Assembly: GCA_034509735.1 (NCBI GenBank) | Contig: JACGWO010000002.1 | Location: forward strand, 48,605,115 to 48,669,114 | DNA from: Sesamum alatum | Lineage: Eukaryota; Streptophyta; Magnoliopsida; Lamiales; Pedaliaceae | Direction: 5' to 3' | Length of the DNA: 64,000 nucleotides | Shown: positions 36,740 through 48,924 of the stretch, piece by piece | How the letters are laid out: the number at the start of each line of letters is the position of its first letter | How positions within the stretch are numbered: position 1 is the stretch's first letter | The notes under the pieces: model-generated | The model's input: only the letters and a program-made list of their open reading frames with translations | What the model was told of the DNA's origin: nothing | Databases searched by the model: none | Made by a program: the position numbers and the translations under genes

Positions 36740-39499
36740 ATGGGGAGGAAGAGCAGGACAATCAAGAGGGTTTCGAGAATTGGAAGCTACGCAATAGCTT
36801 CATCGATTACGGACCCCACTTGCGTTTCTTGCACAACGTTCAATATTCTTGCTCCTATTTACAAAAGACTCAGTCAAGAGGTAAATGCTGCACAAGGCGA
36901 TAAATTCATGCGTAGTTCATCTTTTTGCGAGCTTTAATTTGTCCTTATTGATGGGTTTCTTGTAATGTGGTTTGTGTGGGGGAGGACAGGATCCCAGTTA
37001 CAGAGAAAGTGATGTTAAAGGTGTTTGGCTGAATAGGAACAAGAGGATTTTGGATTGGTTATTGTGTGAAAAAGCTTCCATTATATGCCTTCAGGTTTTG
37101 AATTTTCTCTTCTTGATACTTATATTAAGTTGTTTTTGAAATGAGGATTTCATCTCAAAATGATTTATGTGAGATATATGGTTGCCGGGCTGTTGCAGGA
37201 ATTCTGGGTTGGGAATGAAGAGCTGGTCAGTATTTATGATAAGAGGCTAGGGGATGCTGGTTATAACTGCATCAAGCTTGCCAGGACAAATAATCGAGGC
37301 GATGGTATTCCAGTCTTTCTATTGTTGGATTATAAGCTTTTATGTTTGTTATGATTTCAATTACACGGAATTTGAGAATGTTCGGTTGTTTCTATACGTC
37401 TTGTTGTCAAAGTTGACCATCTCATGTGGAATCTGTATTATGTGATAGGAAGTTTTCTCCGATATATTTGTTTATTCTTGTTCTTTTGAGAAGTCAACTT
37501 GCTGTCTTTGTGCATGGCTAATACGTCCAATTCGAGGTTGTACACATGCAGATGTATACATGGAAGCAAGGACAAGATGATCATAAAGTAGTAGAACTGG
37601 TAAAAAGTAACTAGAAAGATTGTTAGAATCACCTTCTTCGTGAATGATCAGCTTCAGCAGTATTGATAGTATAAGTATATTTGCTCATGGTCAAATAGGC
37701 ATGAATTCTTTTCTAGAAGTATATTTGCTCTGCTGTAGAGAAAATAAAGTTCATTTTGGAATAATCCCTGTTTATAGAACTATCTTCTCTATGTAACGGC
37801 ACCCACTTTGTTCTAGTTATATAATCAAGTCTTCCTTGATTTTTGCAAGGTCTCCTGACTGCCGTGCATAAGGACTCCTTTAGGATCATCAGCCACAGAG
37901 AGTTGCTTTTCAATGATTTTGGCGACCGTGTTGCTCAGCTACTGCATGTCGAGCTGATTGTGCCCTTCTCACAATGTCGAAACAATAGTGTTCGTCAAGA
38001 AATTCTCGTAGTGAATACCCACTTATTGTTTCCACATAATTCAAGTTTGTGCCTGGAACGACTTCGTCAGGTATATTTTGACTCAATTGCACGATGCAAA
38101 CATTCTGAAATCAATTATCGATATTATAAGGTATCTGATTGGCTTCATACTTTTTTTTTTTTGAAAGGTCTACAAAATATTGCAATATGTGGAGTCATAT
38201 CAATATGAAAACAAACTCAATCCCTTACCTATCTTACTCTGCGGGTACGTCTGTTGGCTATTTTCTTTTCATTTGAGCGGCTGTATTCTAACATGAGATG
38301 TTTGGTTCATTTCTTTAACTTGTGTAGTGACTGGAACGGAAGCAAGAGTGGTCATGTTTACAAGTTTCTTAGGTCTCAGGGATTTATATCATCATACGAT
38401 GCTGCTCATGTGTATGCTGATGCAGATGCTCACAAGGTCACTTACCTTTGGTTTCTAATTCTCTTAGCTACTCTTTTCTTTTCTAAATCACTGCTGATGC
38501 CATATTCTTTTTATGCAGTGGGTAAGCCACCGTAATCATCGTGGAAACATTTGTGGTGTAGATTTTATATGGCTTCTTAATCCTAATAGATATAGGAAAT
38601 TACTCAAAACAAGTTGGAGCGAAGCACTAGCTGGAATGCTCAAGGTAAGATATACTTTTTGAACTTTCTGATCTTTATAAAGCGATTTGAACATCTTAGC
38701 TCGAATAGTTGATATATTTCAAATATTTAATGCTTTTGTATTTATCTTGCAGCATCAACTTAAGAGAGTATCGCTAACGGAGGATGATGCATTTGCTTTT
38801 TTAAAGGCAGATAGCGAGGGCGATTACATCACCTACTTTGGCTTCTATGAAGCACTGCAGCAGGTTCGCAGCAATTTAACTAAGCTCAGTTTCTTGCATT
38901 TAAATTTCTTGTCTTTTACGTAGTTTTTCTGAAAAATAAACACTTAACTACGTTGTGTGCTCGCTCTCTCAGCTGAATTTGGTTGGACACTGTCACGGAC
39001 TTTGTAATGAAGAGGTAAAGGAACTGTGGCTGCAATCAGATGTGGATGGAAACGGTGTTATTGACTATAAAGAATTCAAGGTGCTAAACCGGTGATCTCA
39101 GCTTAGCTTATTCATTCTCATCTAACGACATGGTTTCCTGTTTTTTTTGCCATGTAAATTATTATACCACGAGACTTCTCAATTTACAAGTTAATAGAAG
39201 TGATTAGGAGCCATTCTCCCCAAAACAATCAAGAAACATGCTTATTCTCCCTTGTTGCGATACTACAGCAGCAAATATGGAACACTTACTCGGACCAAGC
39301 AGAGAAAACGAGGGATGAGGTCTGGGATGACATCGTCAATGGCACAGTGCAAACCATCGGATTCAGTGTCAAGAACGCAGTTCTCTTCCCACCAGAAGTT
39401 GAGAAAGGGATGTGGCCTGAAGATTACTCTCTTTCTGATCATGCCCGTCTCACAGTGGTCTTTTCACCAGTGAGAATGCCATGCTCTCGGTTGACATAG
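36740..39499 (+). CDS. Endonuclease/exonuclease/phosphatase-fold protein with C-terminal EF-hand
   Basis: Ten exons: 36740-36880, 36990-37094, 37199-37304, 37850-38070, 38168-38244, 38328-38436, 38519-38644, 38753-38863, 38973-39080, 39269-39499; 444 residues. Residues ~31-295 plus the C-terminal segment form the EEP fold. Catalytic landmarks are present: Asn35 in TTFNILAP, Glu83 at LQEFW, NTHLLFPH, GDWN (Asp218/Asn220), and SDHARL (Ser424-Asp425-His426). An EF-hand pair is inserted between GVDFIWLL and the last catalytic motif. The first hand is degenerate; the second is canonical with loop 355-366 (DVDGNGVIDYKE). This matches the plant family typified by Arabidopsis At1g02270, annotated as a calcium-binding EEP protein. 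The fold is shared with CCR4-type deadenylases, but the substrate is unknown. All active-site motifs are intact. Confidence 0.9.
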
Positions 39500-40300
39500 T
39501 GATGTTTGATGGTTGCTTCTTGAGATGGACGTAGAATTTTACAAAGATTTTTGAGCGATGAAGGAAACGAGCGTTGGATAAGCAGGCAACGTGTTTCTTT
39601 CCAAATCATCGAGTAGTGGCAATGATGATCAAACATAAAGATGAGTGGATTTGGGCTGCAACACTCGGAGGCTGAAAAAGTTTTGCTCGTGTACAAGAAT
39701 TTTGCTTGTGTATATAGTAGATAAACTGTGGCAAGGTATCATTCCTCATTCTGTGGCTGTAAATAGCTAGTTAAGTAGGCTCCGGGGAGGAACAAGCAGA
39801 TCCAATACTCTTATCAAACACCACTTTTGGAACTGGAATCAAGTTACGGACTCATTAGAGCTCGGCATTCACATGCAGAAGAAAGTCCAAGTTGAATCAG
39901 TTGAGCTAGTGTCGTTCTTCAAGTATCAACGTAATCAGACATATTGAAGGTGAGTTACTACTGACTGAAACGAGCTTTTCTTGGCCGTTTTGGATGAACA
40001 TTATATGAATGTGCCACATTAAGGTTCTAATCCATTCTCATTTCTGCAGGATGATTAAGCAAGAAATCGTGCATGATGAGCTGAAGGGACAACCTTGGAC
40101 CAAGCAGATTAACGACAGACGATCTCGTTTCTATGAGTCTCATGGTAATGATGGTTACTCTGTGGTGGCATTTTTCCAAGTTTCAAGTAAGAAACAAAAG
40201 CTGTGTTCTTCCCATATAGGACTTTGGACATAGTCTTTAGATGTTTGCTTTGGGTAGAGGGAACTTACTTTTCGATGTATATACCTTTATATATGTGTAA
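39500..40300 (+). other. 3' UTR of the EEP/EF-hand gene, possibly with a spliced downstream exon
   Basis: After the stop, a donor-like AAG/GTGAGT at about 39949 and an acceptor-like TTTCTGCAG at about 40050 could define a 3' UTR intron. The frame 40009-40233 (ends CSSHIGLWT) follows it. I do not recognise that peptide. It may be untranslated sequence or a small separate gene. Confidence 0.3.
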
Positions 40301-40438
40301 ATAAATTTTGGTTATGTATGTTTTAGTTTACATTGGATGGATGCTTATGACATTGTCCAAATTGTTCAATGGAAAAAGGAAAAGAATGCCCTTTCAGAAA
40401 GAAAAAAGGAAAGATCCAAGAATTAAAATAGCAGAAAC

Positions 40439-40443
40439 AAAAA
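40439..40443 (-). terminator. Pol III terminator of tRNA-Met
   Basis: Five T residues on the minus strand, three bases after the end of the tRNA. This is the standard RNA polymerase III stop. Confidence 0.7.
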
Positions 40444-40446
40444 GTA

Positions 40447-40531
40447 TGGGGTGAGAGAGGCTCGAACTCTCGACCTCAGGATTACTCAGAAGCTATGAGA
40501 CCTACGCGCTAGCCAACTGCGCCACCACCCC
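40447..40531 (-). tRNA. tRNA-Met (CAT), elongator type, with intron
   Basis: The minus-strand sequence begins GGGGTGGTGGCGCAGTTGG (acceptor and A-box) and has the anticodon loop CTCATAG. An ~11-nt intron follows immediately 3' of the anticodon position. It then carries GGTCGAGAGTTCGAGCC (B-box/T-arm) and ends CTCACCCCA. The acceptor strands GGGGTGG/TCACCCC pair, with one G-T. Plant elongator tRNA-Met genes normally contain such an intron. A T5 run just downstream (complement of 40439-40443) is the Pol III terminator. The 3' CCA is not encoded, as expected. Confidence 0.93.
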
Positions 40532-40539
40532 TGTTGTTA

Positions 40540-41410
40540 ATCGTGTCGAACAAAAATTAATAAAGCCTAACTTATTTGGTCAAATATAATAAATAAACCA
40601 ATCACAAATATAATTTTTAATAAATTATATCAATACATATGTATATATTATTACGTTGCATCGTCTATTTTTGTTGTGCATGTAATCCATAAGTTAATTT
40701 TCTTCTTAGATAGCGTTGTTTATTTTACACAAATTTTATATTATAATATTGTTTTTTCTTAATTAAATTAAAACCATTTATTCTTAATTTACATATTCCA
40801 ATTGTATCATCTCCTCTATTTCTCTTACATGCTTTTACATCATTTTTTCTTTGGTGTGTCTGTGTAAGGTAAATTGCATTTAAAAAAAATGAAGTGTACC
40901 AATGGATCTCCTAGCTCTCCTGCCAAGCAAATTTTCAGATTCTAAATACTATATATATATACTTGAAGAGAAGTTGGCCTATAATGTGCTAGAATCTTCT
41001 ACCTAATCTGTTCAATTACAAGAGATGCAATCATCTTAGGTTCCTTGCTTTGTTTTCAAACATTATAGGCATCATTTACTTTGAGGGATGAGATTAAATC
41101 GTGATCCATTAATAATGAATAAAATGTTGGATGAGATTAAATTGTATTACTAATATTTTTATTTAAATCATCTATTTATCATGGTTAATCATCTATTTAC
41201 TTACATGTAAGTAAACATGACATTGAGTTGAAGATATTCTATCTAATCTTCACAAGTAAATAAGGCCATAAAATTCATCTATTGCCATATATGATATACT
41301 AGAGAAGCTAGAATGACCCGATTAGCCGCAGTAATCAAGTGCCTCCCCCTCCACCTTCTAGTAGCCCACTGAACTCTGAGCTTCCAAACTTTTTTTTTTT
41401 TTTTTTTAAA
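40540..41410. other. AT-rich intergenic DNA
   Basis: No gene, RNA or clear repeat is seen. A long T run (41391-41407) immediately precedes a Helitron. Confidence 0.45.
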
Positions 41411-41416
41411 TCTTGA

Positions 41417-41653
41417 TCTATACTAATATAAAAAGAAAATTCTATTTTTACTCACAAAGAACGGTTACTTACACCGTGACATCAATTTTTTGTTATGCCA
41501 ATAATACCCCAAAGTTGGTTTTTTTTTTCTTTCTTCTTTTTCTTGAAATGTGAAATGTTAGTTTATATATATTTTTTCTTGTTTATAATATATTTTAAAA
41601 CGTAAAATATTATTTATTATATGCACACAAGGACGGTGTTCCACGCCGACTAG
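41417..41653 (+). mobile_element. Non-autonomous Helitron-like element 3
   Basis: It starts A/TCTATACTAATATAAA and ends with CTAG/T at 41650-41653. Just before the end is a hairpin, CGGTG-loop-CGCCG (41632-41648), as required for Helitron termination. At 237 bp there is no coding. It shares blocks with elements 1 and 2. Confidence 0.65.
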
Positions 41654-41666
41654 TTTTCATAAATTA

Positions 41667-41790
41667 CTAGCCGTCCTGACACGCATATAAAATAGTATTT
41701 CATGCTTCAAAATTATTGTAAATAAGACAAAATATATATATGAACCAACACATTGCATTTAAAAAATAAATAAAAGAAAAGAAAAGAAAA
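41667..41790 (-). mobile_element. Helitron-like 3' end in opposite orientation
   Basis: On the minus strand 'tttcatatatatattttgtcttatttacaa' style sequence leads to GTCAGGACGGCTAG (CTAG at 41670-41667). This is a second Helitron-like terminus that faces element 3 tail to tail across 13 bp. Its 5' end is not resolved. Confidence 0.5.
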
Positions 41791-41799
41791 GAACACAAG

Positions 41800-44700
41800 C
41801 TTAGTGGTATTTAGTGTGAATGCAATTGGTGTCTTAAGATCACTTTCAAGTAGTTTTGGGCCATAACATAAAGGTATTTAGTTTTAAGAATAAGTCGCAT
41901 TCGCTTTGCAATTAAAGTTGCTATTTTGGCTTCATCATCTAACAAAGAAACTCGTGCTTCCCCATTACACCTTGGCATAGCCTCAATCTCAACAATTGTA
42001 CATCTTTAATGGTTTGAACAAAGTATATAGATATATTGATGAATTTGGAAGCTAATTTGTGGTGGAGAAGGGTTTCCTTAAAAGACACTTTGCTTTAATT
42101 TTATGTTCTAAAAAGACATCTCGTTAACTAAATAATGTCTCATAAATCATACAAAATTATAATTTGCAACTGATGTGGGGCAAGTGTCAATATCATTAGA
42201 TTTATATACATGACAAAAAATATAAATTTACAATCAACAATTAATTAATTGAATTGACATCGCATCCTTCTCTTTATAGGAGATTCTGAGTTCAAATACA
42301 AGTTTTTCCATCCCAACCGTCGTTCGTCAAGCCCTTCATCATTTTTTTCTTCTGGTAATTGATGTATATATGGTATCAAATTTAGGATAGAGGATATTCT
42401 AAATATTTCAAAATAATATTGTATTTTATAATTCATTATACATACACACACATGTGTGGGTGTGTAAAATCTTCATTATTTATATATTTAAAGAAATATC
42501 TTTTTATAGAGAGTACGTGTATATTAAATACAATATGAGATATAATATTATTATTTAATAAAAGATTTGGTTTGAGTATAGGAACCTACATATGACTAAA
42601 TTCATAATTTATTTACGTAATTTTTTTTTCCGAGTAAATTGATTACAATTATGTCCAAAATGCAATCATTATAATCAATATATCAATTAATAATACTCAA
42701 GGTCTATAACTGATGAATAACTATTATAAAAGTACATTAATATTCATAAATTGGTGAAATTTGAACTCATTATTTTATAAATATAAGGTCTCAGTTTCAA
42801 TGATTAAACTAAATCTTATTGGTGCACGCCCCACGATACTCAGTAACAACTAAATTAAGAGTTCATACTCATAAATACGATCCTCATGTATATATTGGTA
42901 GAAGCAATTTAAAATCCATTTTTCAATCCAAAAACAACACTACAATTATTTAAAATTTAAATGATTGGAAAATATATTTGTTGCAGTTCCTAAGCTGAGA
43001 GATGAAACAGCCCATGTGATACCAAGTGTTGTTGATGTAATTTATTCTTTTTTTTTTTTTTTTATTATTCGAGAGGCAAAAGTTTTTTCTAAAATATTTG
43101 TTTATAATAAAAAGATAGAAGATTTAATTTGGTTTACTTATTTTACAGTAATACAAAAAAATATAATTTAAATACACTATAAAATTTTAAAAAATAAACA
43201 CATATTTTCATTTATTTATATTTAAAATAAAATATAATGAAATAAAGGTTTGTGGTTTTAATCTGCTCAAGTTCCAAGATAAAAGTAGAGATAAAATTAT
43301 TCCTGCCAACTGATACTGCACAGAAAGTCAGATATGAATAAATCTGTCATAAAAAAAAGAAAAGCACTTTTCACAATGATTATTGCTTTTTCTTCAATAT
43401 TAATTCAAGAAATAAGGGTGATTAGGTTGAAAGATCTTACTAACTCAAAAGAGGTCTCACATATTTTATGTTCTATTTTATAAATTTTTTAAAATTGATC
43501 TTGGACACAATTACAATTGTTTTTCATTTGTATTTTTTTGGGAATTTGACTTTGTTTTTTTCTTTTTTAGAAAAAAGAATTATGTATTATATGTAATTAG
43601 TGGTCATCAAGATTATCTTCGGCGATCGAAGTTTTATAGTGGGTCATTAGACTTGGAATAACGTAGATCCTCTCAGGGGTTTGAATCAATATAATCTTAA
43701 CGAGCAATTGAAGCATACTTAATATGTAAGTATATAATTGAAAATTTTATTAATTTATATAATTGAATAAATAAAGAAAGATAGAAATTAATACTCGATC
43801 AAAATTAATAAAATGTATTAATAAAAAATTAATAATTAAATTAATTAATAAAAATATAGTTATTTGTGGAGAAAAGCATTTTAGACAATCTACAAATTGC
43901 TAGCCATGACAGTTATTATAGGTATATATCTCCCTTAATAAAGAGCCGTTATTATCGATTGTGATGTTTAGGTCTCTTATAATTGACTTTGTTCTTTAAT
44001 AAAATAATTAATTGCATCATAAAATACATTAAATCCTCACATCTAAACAAAATAATTTCACACAGAACAAAATAATATAAACAATAAATTACACACTACT
44101 GTATAAGTAAATTAACACTCACATACGTTGAACTCGGACTTACATTTAAGAAAGTAGCACTATATCCACTTATGTAACTAAGTATAACCTTTTAAGATTA
44201 CAGGAAATTTTAGTTCAGACCGGATTTGGTTAAATCTGAATCAATTAAAGGGCAAGTTTATTATACTTGTTTGTGATTAATTTATAATTTGGGAAGAGTG
44301 ACCAATTACATAACAAATATATCTCATGTGTAATTGATTGAGTTCGGTTTAAACCTGATTTGAGTAAAATTACTTCATCATTTATGTGAAATAACCTCAT
44401 AAAATCTAGATAAAATACACATGGGGAGCAGATGAGGGTAGACTTGCAAATTACTGACTTCGTTGATAACTCAACCATCTAACCTACATGATGAGTTATT
44501 CAAGTGAAACAGCGATTAGACCCCAATTTAATGTATCAGCTCGATTGCTATCCAAGCAAGTAATCGATCATTTTGTTTGGATAACTAGTCAAATTTAAAA
44601 AAGTAAATGGAGCCTAAAACTATACCAAATAAATTCCCCTTCTTTGCATAAACTAACTTTAATTAAGAATGAAAAACTAATTGGAGAGGTCCCCTCCCTA

Positions 44701-44800
44701 CATGTGCTTTTTCAATACCATACTCCACCTTTAAGCATAATATAATCCACACCGTCCATTCTTTTACAATCTCAAATATTTCCTAATACAATTTCCTTTT
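41800..44800. other. AT-rich intergenic region
   Basis: No gene is seen. A SINE-like scrap with tRNA-like 'gaactcattattt' and 'aatctta' segments lies near 42735-42850. Open frames 42965-43171 and 44245-44478 have no recognisable content. Confidence 0.45.
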
Positions 44801-44806
44801 TTTTTT

Positions 44807-44840
44807 GGGTGGGTGGGTGGGGGGGGGGGGGGGGGGGTGG
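44807..44840 (+). promoter_or_regulatory. Poly-G / (GGGT)n tract upstream of the HIPP TATA box
   Basis: Three GGGT repeats run into about twenty G residues and then GTGG. It lies 12 bp upstream of the TATAAA at 44852-44857 and about 80 bp upstream of the ATG, on the non-template strand. It satisfies the G-quadruplex pattern several times over. The run length itself may be imprecise because of sequencing. Confidence 0.6.
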
Positions 44841-44851
44841 CAACTTCCTCA

Positions 44852-44857
44852 TATAAA
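44852..44857 (+). promoter_or_regulatory. TATA box of the HIPP gene
   Basis: TATAAA lies 60 bp upstream of the ATG at 44917, implying a short leader of about 30 nt. Confidence 0.55.
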
Positions 44858-44916
44858 TGGTGAGCCGCTGTTTCCCATTCTGCAAAGATTTCAATATTTG
44901 CAGTAATTTATCATCA

Positions 44917-47487
44917 ATGGGTGAAGAAGCCAAACTGCAGGTTGGTGCTTCATTTTGCATGAAAATTAACTAAAATGCTGGTAATTAATTTTTAATTGGA
45001 AATTAATTATGCTAATTAGAAATAGTTTAGTTATACATGAATTAATATTTAATATAATTAATTTTGAATTTATTTATTTTTTGGGGCTGCAGCCTAAGGA
45101 GGAAAACACTAAGGCAGAGGAGGAGGAGAAGAAGAAAGAAGCAGCAAAAACAGCATTGCCTATTGTGTTGTTTGTGGATTTGCATTGTGTGGGATGTGCA
45201 AGGAAGATTCATAGGTCTATCTCTAAGATTACAGGTCTCTCTCTCTCTCTCTATCTATACCAAAAAATTTAGTAAAATTTATTTTATCTTGACGGATTTG
45301 AAGGCAGGGATCTCAAATGGTCAATAACAAATCATTTAAATTTATTCGGATAATTCCATATTATAAAAGATTTCAAATTCTTCATCACTCAGTCACTATA
45401 TTTTTATGAAACACTGATAAATTTTAAATTTCTTTTTAGGAAGACGTTTGAAATCATTTTCTTAAATTACTAATCCATCCGAACATGGATTGAATTTTTA
45501 TTTCAAATCCCATTGTAACTTTTATTCTATTTAAAGTAATAAAATAGAAAATACAATAAAATTTGAAATAATAAAATCCATTCGTCCAAATGTAGCCTTA
45601 ACTTCACGAAGAACCAACAAGCAGGGTTATATGCTAATTAGCTCGTCTACATCTTTTCCATGTTGAAGTTAACTATACTAGTAACTATGCACCGATTGAC
45701 CCCTGAGGGGACAACCCAATGGTTTGAGCTCAAATTTTTTTACAGAAAGTCTTGTATTTGAATTTGGGTGTGTGAGTATGTACTAGCTATCGTCATAAAG
45801 CGTTTAGTGTTAGACGAGCGAGTACGTAATAGTGATATATATGCAAAATGGTGGAGATTGTAGGGGTGGAGAGAGTGGTGATGGACATGGGGAAGAATGA
45901 GGTGAGCATAAAGGGAGTTGTGGAGCCTGAATCTGTATGCACTACAATTATGAAGATAACAAAGAGAAGAGCCAAACTCTTATCTCCATTGCTACAACCT
46001 CATGAAGCTCAATTTGTGGCCTCACAGGTATTTATCAATTACTTGAGGGACTCAACACCAAATTTAATATCATCAAGCTTTTTAATTAAAACTGCGACTC
46101 TCTTTTGTTTTATTTTCTGAGGTTAAAATGCGATTATTCATGTACGTGAGTGCAGGGTAGCGGATTGAGTACGGTGGAACTTAATGTAAACATGCATTGC
46201 GAGGCGTGTGCCGGGCAGCTCAAGAGAAAGATACTCAAAATGACAGGTAAATTAATATATAGGTTAAATTGTATTTTCGGTGACGTGTGTTAAGAGATAA
46301 TATTTTGAGGTATTTTAATGACATTATGTATTTAATTTTACGTAATTTGAGGATTCCGGACACCGAAGTCCCCAAATTTGATTAAAATGAGCTGATTTTT
46401 TTATATTTTTTAGGATTTTAAAATTGGACTGCGAATGACTAAGTGTAATAAAAAAAAAAGGCTAAAAAGTTTTTTATACTCAATTCTCGCTTTAGTTCTT
46501 TATATTTTAAGGGTTTTAAAAAGGTCCTATAATTTTTTAATCGCCATGATTTTAATCCTCTTTTCGCTGGAATTTTTTCAAAGTTGTCGGAAATGTTTGA
46601 CGTGGCAACCCAAATTTCAAACATTTACGGCGATGTTGAAGAAATTCAGGCGAAATGAGGACCAAAATTGTGACAGTTAAAAAATTACAAAATTTTTTTG
46701 AAACCCTAAAAAAAATAAATAACTAAAATAGAATGTGGTATAGTTACGTGATAAAAAAAAAATTTAATCTATAAAAAATTTACCTTGCAAGCTAGGACAA
46801 TGATGTGGCAAAAAATTTGTAATTTAAGTTCAGAATTTTATTACTTTCTTAGTAATTTCAGTCATTTCGACGAAAATTGAACTGATTTTGCAGTCTGAAT
46901 TGGGGATTTTATCAATTTGGTTGAAGAATTGCAAGTGGAAAAGCTTAAATTGTCTTTGTTTTTGTTTCATATATATGAAAGGAAACTTTGCAAAAGTCGT
47001 GTCTAATAAATCTATCACATCAATAACTGTAGGAGTTAGAGCCGTAGAGACAGAATTGAGATCCGGTAAAGTCACGGTGACGGGCACCATGGACGCCGAC
47101 CGGCTCGTCGACTACGTCTACCGCCGAACCAGAAAGCAAGCCAAAATCGTGCCCCAGCCGGAGCCCGAACCCGAAAAACCACCTGAGGAGAGCACGAAGC
47201 CCGAAGAAAAAAAAGAAGAAGAAAAACTAGCTGCTCCTGCTGCTGAAGAAGCAAAGCCCGAGGAGAAGAAGGAGGAAAAAGAGCCGCCACCGGAAGAGGA
47301 AAAGAAGGTAGAGTGCGCCGCAGCCACGGCGGAGGAAGGCGGTGAAACGAAAAAGGAGGGGAGGAGTGTGGAGGAGCAAGCCATGCATAAAGTGATGTAC
47401 TACTATCAGCCGCTCTACGTGATGGAAAGAATTGCAGCTCCCCAGATTTTCTCAGATGAAAACCCTAATGCTTGCTGCATCGTGTAA
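44917..47487 (+). CDS. Heavy-metal-associated isoprenylated plant protein (HIPP) with two HMA domains
   Basis: Five exons: 44917-44940, 45093-45234, 45864-46027, 46156-46246, 47033-47487; 291 residues. After a Lys/Glu-rich N-terminus come two heavy-metal-associated domains, each with a CxxC metal site: HCVGCARK (Cys40, Cys43) and MHCEACAGQ (Cys125, Cys128). Both domains are interrupted by an intron after the conserved -KIT-G / -KMT-G turn, showing they arose by duplication. A long Pro/Glu/Lys region follows. The end is the CaaX box CCIV, so the protein is probably farnesylated or geranylgeranylated at Cys288 and membrane-attached. HIPPs bind copper, zinc or cadmium and act in metal handling and stress; the metal here is unknown. 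The open frame in front of exon 5 (from 46888) is intron. Intron 4 (786 bp) holds an inverted repeat. Confidence 0.9.
46420..46760. mobile_element. Inverted-repeat MITE in HIPP intron 4
   Basis: The left half contains 'ttttaagggttttaaaaaggtcctataattttttaa' and 'cgctggaattttttcaa'. The right half contains complementary matches around 46640-46720, with 'tttgacgtggcaacccaaatttcaaacatttacggcg' near the centre. Ends are approximate. Confidence 0.4.
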
Positions 47488-47934
47488 TTCAGTAATATTC
47501 AGGAAAATATCACATTATTTTTTTTTAATGCTATATGTGATTTTTAATGAATAATTATAAGATATAATTAATCATTCTGTAATATGTTTTTTTTTAGAAA
47601 TAAGACATTGGTGAAGGACAATATATATAATTAATATTGTAATTCTTTATGTTTTTTAATTATAAAATAAAGTATTGCTGCACTTGTGTATGTAGATAAC
47701 GAGCACTATTTATCATATACGTGTCTTTTTCGTCAAACTATTAATAAAATTTGACAAAAGATAAATTTTTTTTTATTTTTTTATAATAAGATGAAAAGTG
47801 TACCAATCTTAAAATAAAGAATGAAAAGATGCATTTTTCCCTAACTAATAATTAAAACATTTGATGACCTAATATACGTAAACTATAATAAAATCGAAGT
47901 TGAAATAAACAACATAAATATATGTATGAAATAG

Positions 47935-48150
47935 GAAAAAATGCAATTATTCCTCCTTATGATATGCAAAATGTGCAAAAAAATTCCTTGTGAAAAAATA
48001 AATAGTAATTTACTCCCTGTATTTTAAAAAATGGAGCAAAAAACCCTCTATGAGGGAATTGTTTTTTGCATTTTGAATAATACATGGGGGTAAATTGTTA
48101 ATTATTTTTTTACAAGAGGAGTGATTGCTCTTTTTGGTTAACACATTGGG
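47935..48150. mobile_element. MITE, 'tgcaattattcctcctta' family, copy 1
   Basis: The left arm (TGCAATTATTCCTCC, AATTTACTCCCTG) is answered by a right arm (GGGGTAAATTG, AGAGGAGTGATTGC). The same plan recurs at 48925-49165 and 58420-58612. Confidence 0.5.
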
Positions 48151-48924
48151 CAAATTACATTTAACCTGTTGAAATATAATAACCGAATACTTATTAAGCA
48201 TCACAAAATAACGATTAAATCATCAGTATATCAAAATATAAAATAAATTTAAACAAATATCAAATTAAAATAATAATTAGGAAAAAACTTAAAATTTATT
48301 TCCAACAACAGTTACATGCACGTCCCGATTGCAAGAGTGGGATACAACACAATGATTGATTAAGGAAAACATATTTTGTCCGGTACGCAGAATATTTCTC
48401 CGGCCCACCCAATAAATCCGAAATGGATCTAACGTGGTAGGACCCACCCGAATTTTACACTCATAATTGAGATCCGATTCGATTCATCATCTCAATATAG
48501 ACCGAAGCGGGCGAAATAGAGAAATTCAGCCGCATACTTGAGATCTACTTTAATGGACGAAATTGAGATTTTATGATGAAGAGGTCATGTGTTTGAGTTC
48601 TATTATTGCGTATGTATAAATATTTTTAATAATAATTTTTGATTTACTGTAAAAGTATTATTAATTAATTATACATATGTGATATTGATAATCGACGTAT
48701 ATTGATTCTTGATGATTGAAATTCATGATATAATTATAATCGATTTATTCGAAAAACGAAACATATATATATATATTTTAGTCATAAAAATAAAATAATT
48801 TCATATATTAATTATAAATTGTGCATATTAAGATCCCAACACGTGAAAATGATATTTTAAGAATATTAAATTAAAACTATCCATAGTTTAATAATCAAAT
48901 TCTATGCTATTATACTTAATTTTG

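Noticed and set aside
46888..47032. N-terminal extension of the last HIPP exon (MQSELGILSIW...)
   Set aside because: The acceptor at 47031-47032 restores the conserved KMT-GVRAVETEL junction of the HMA domain, so the upstream frame is intron.
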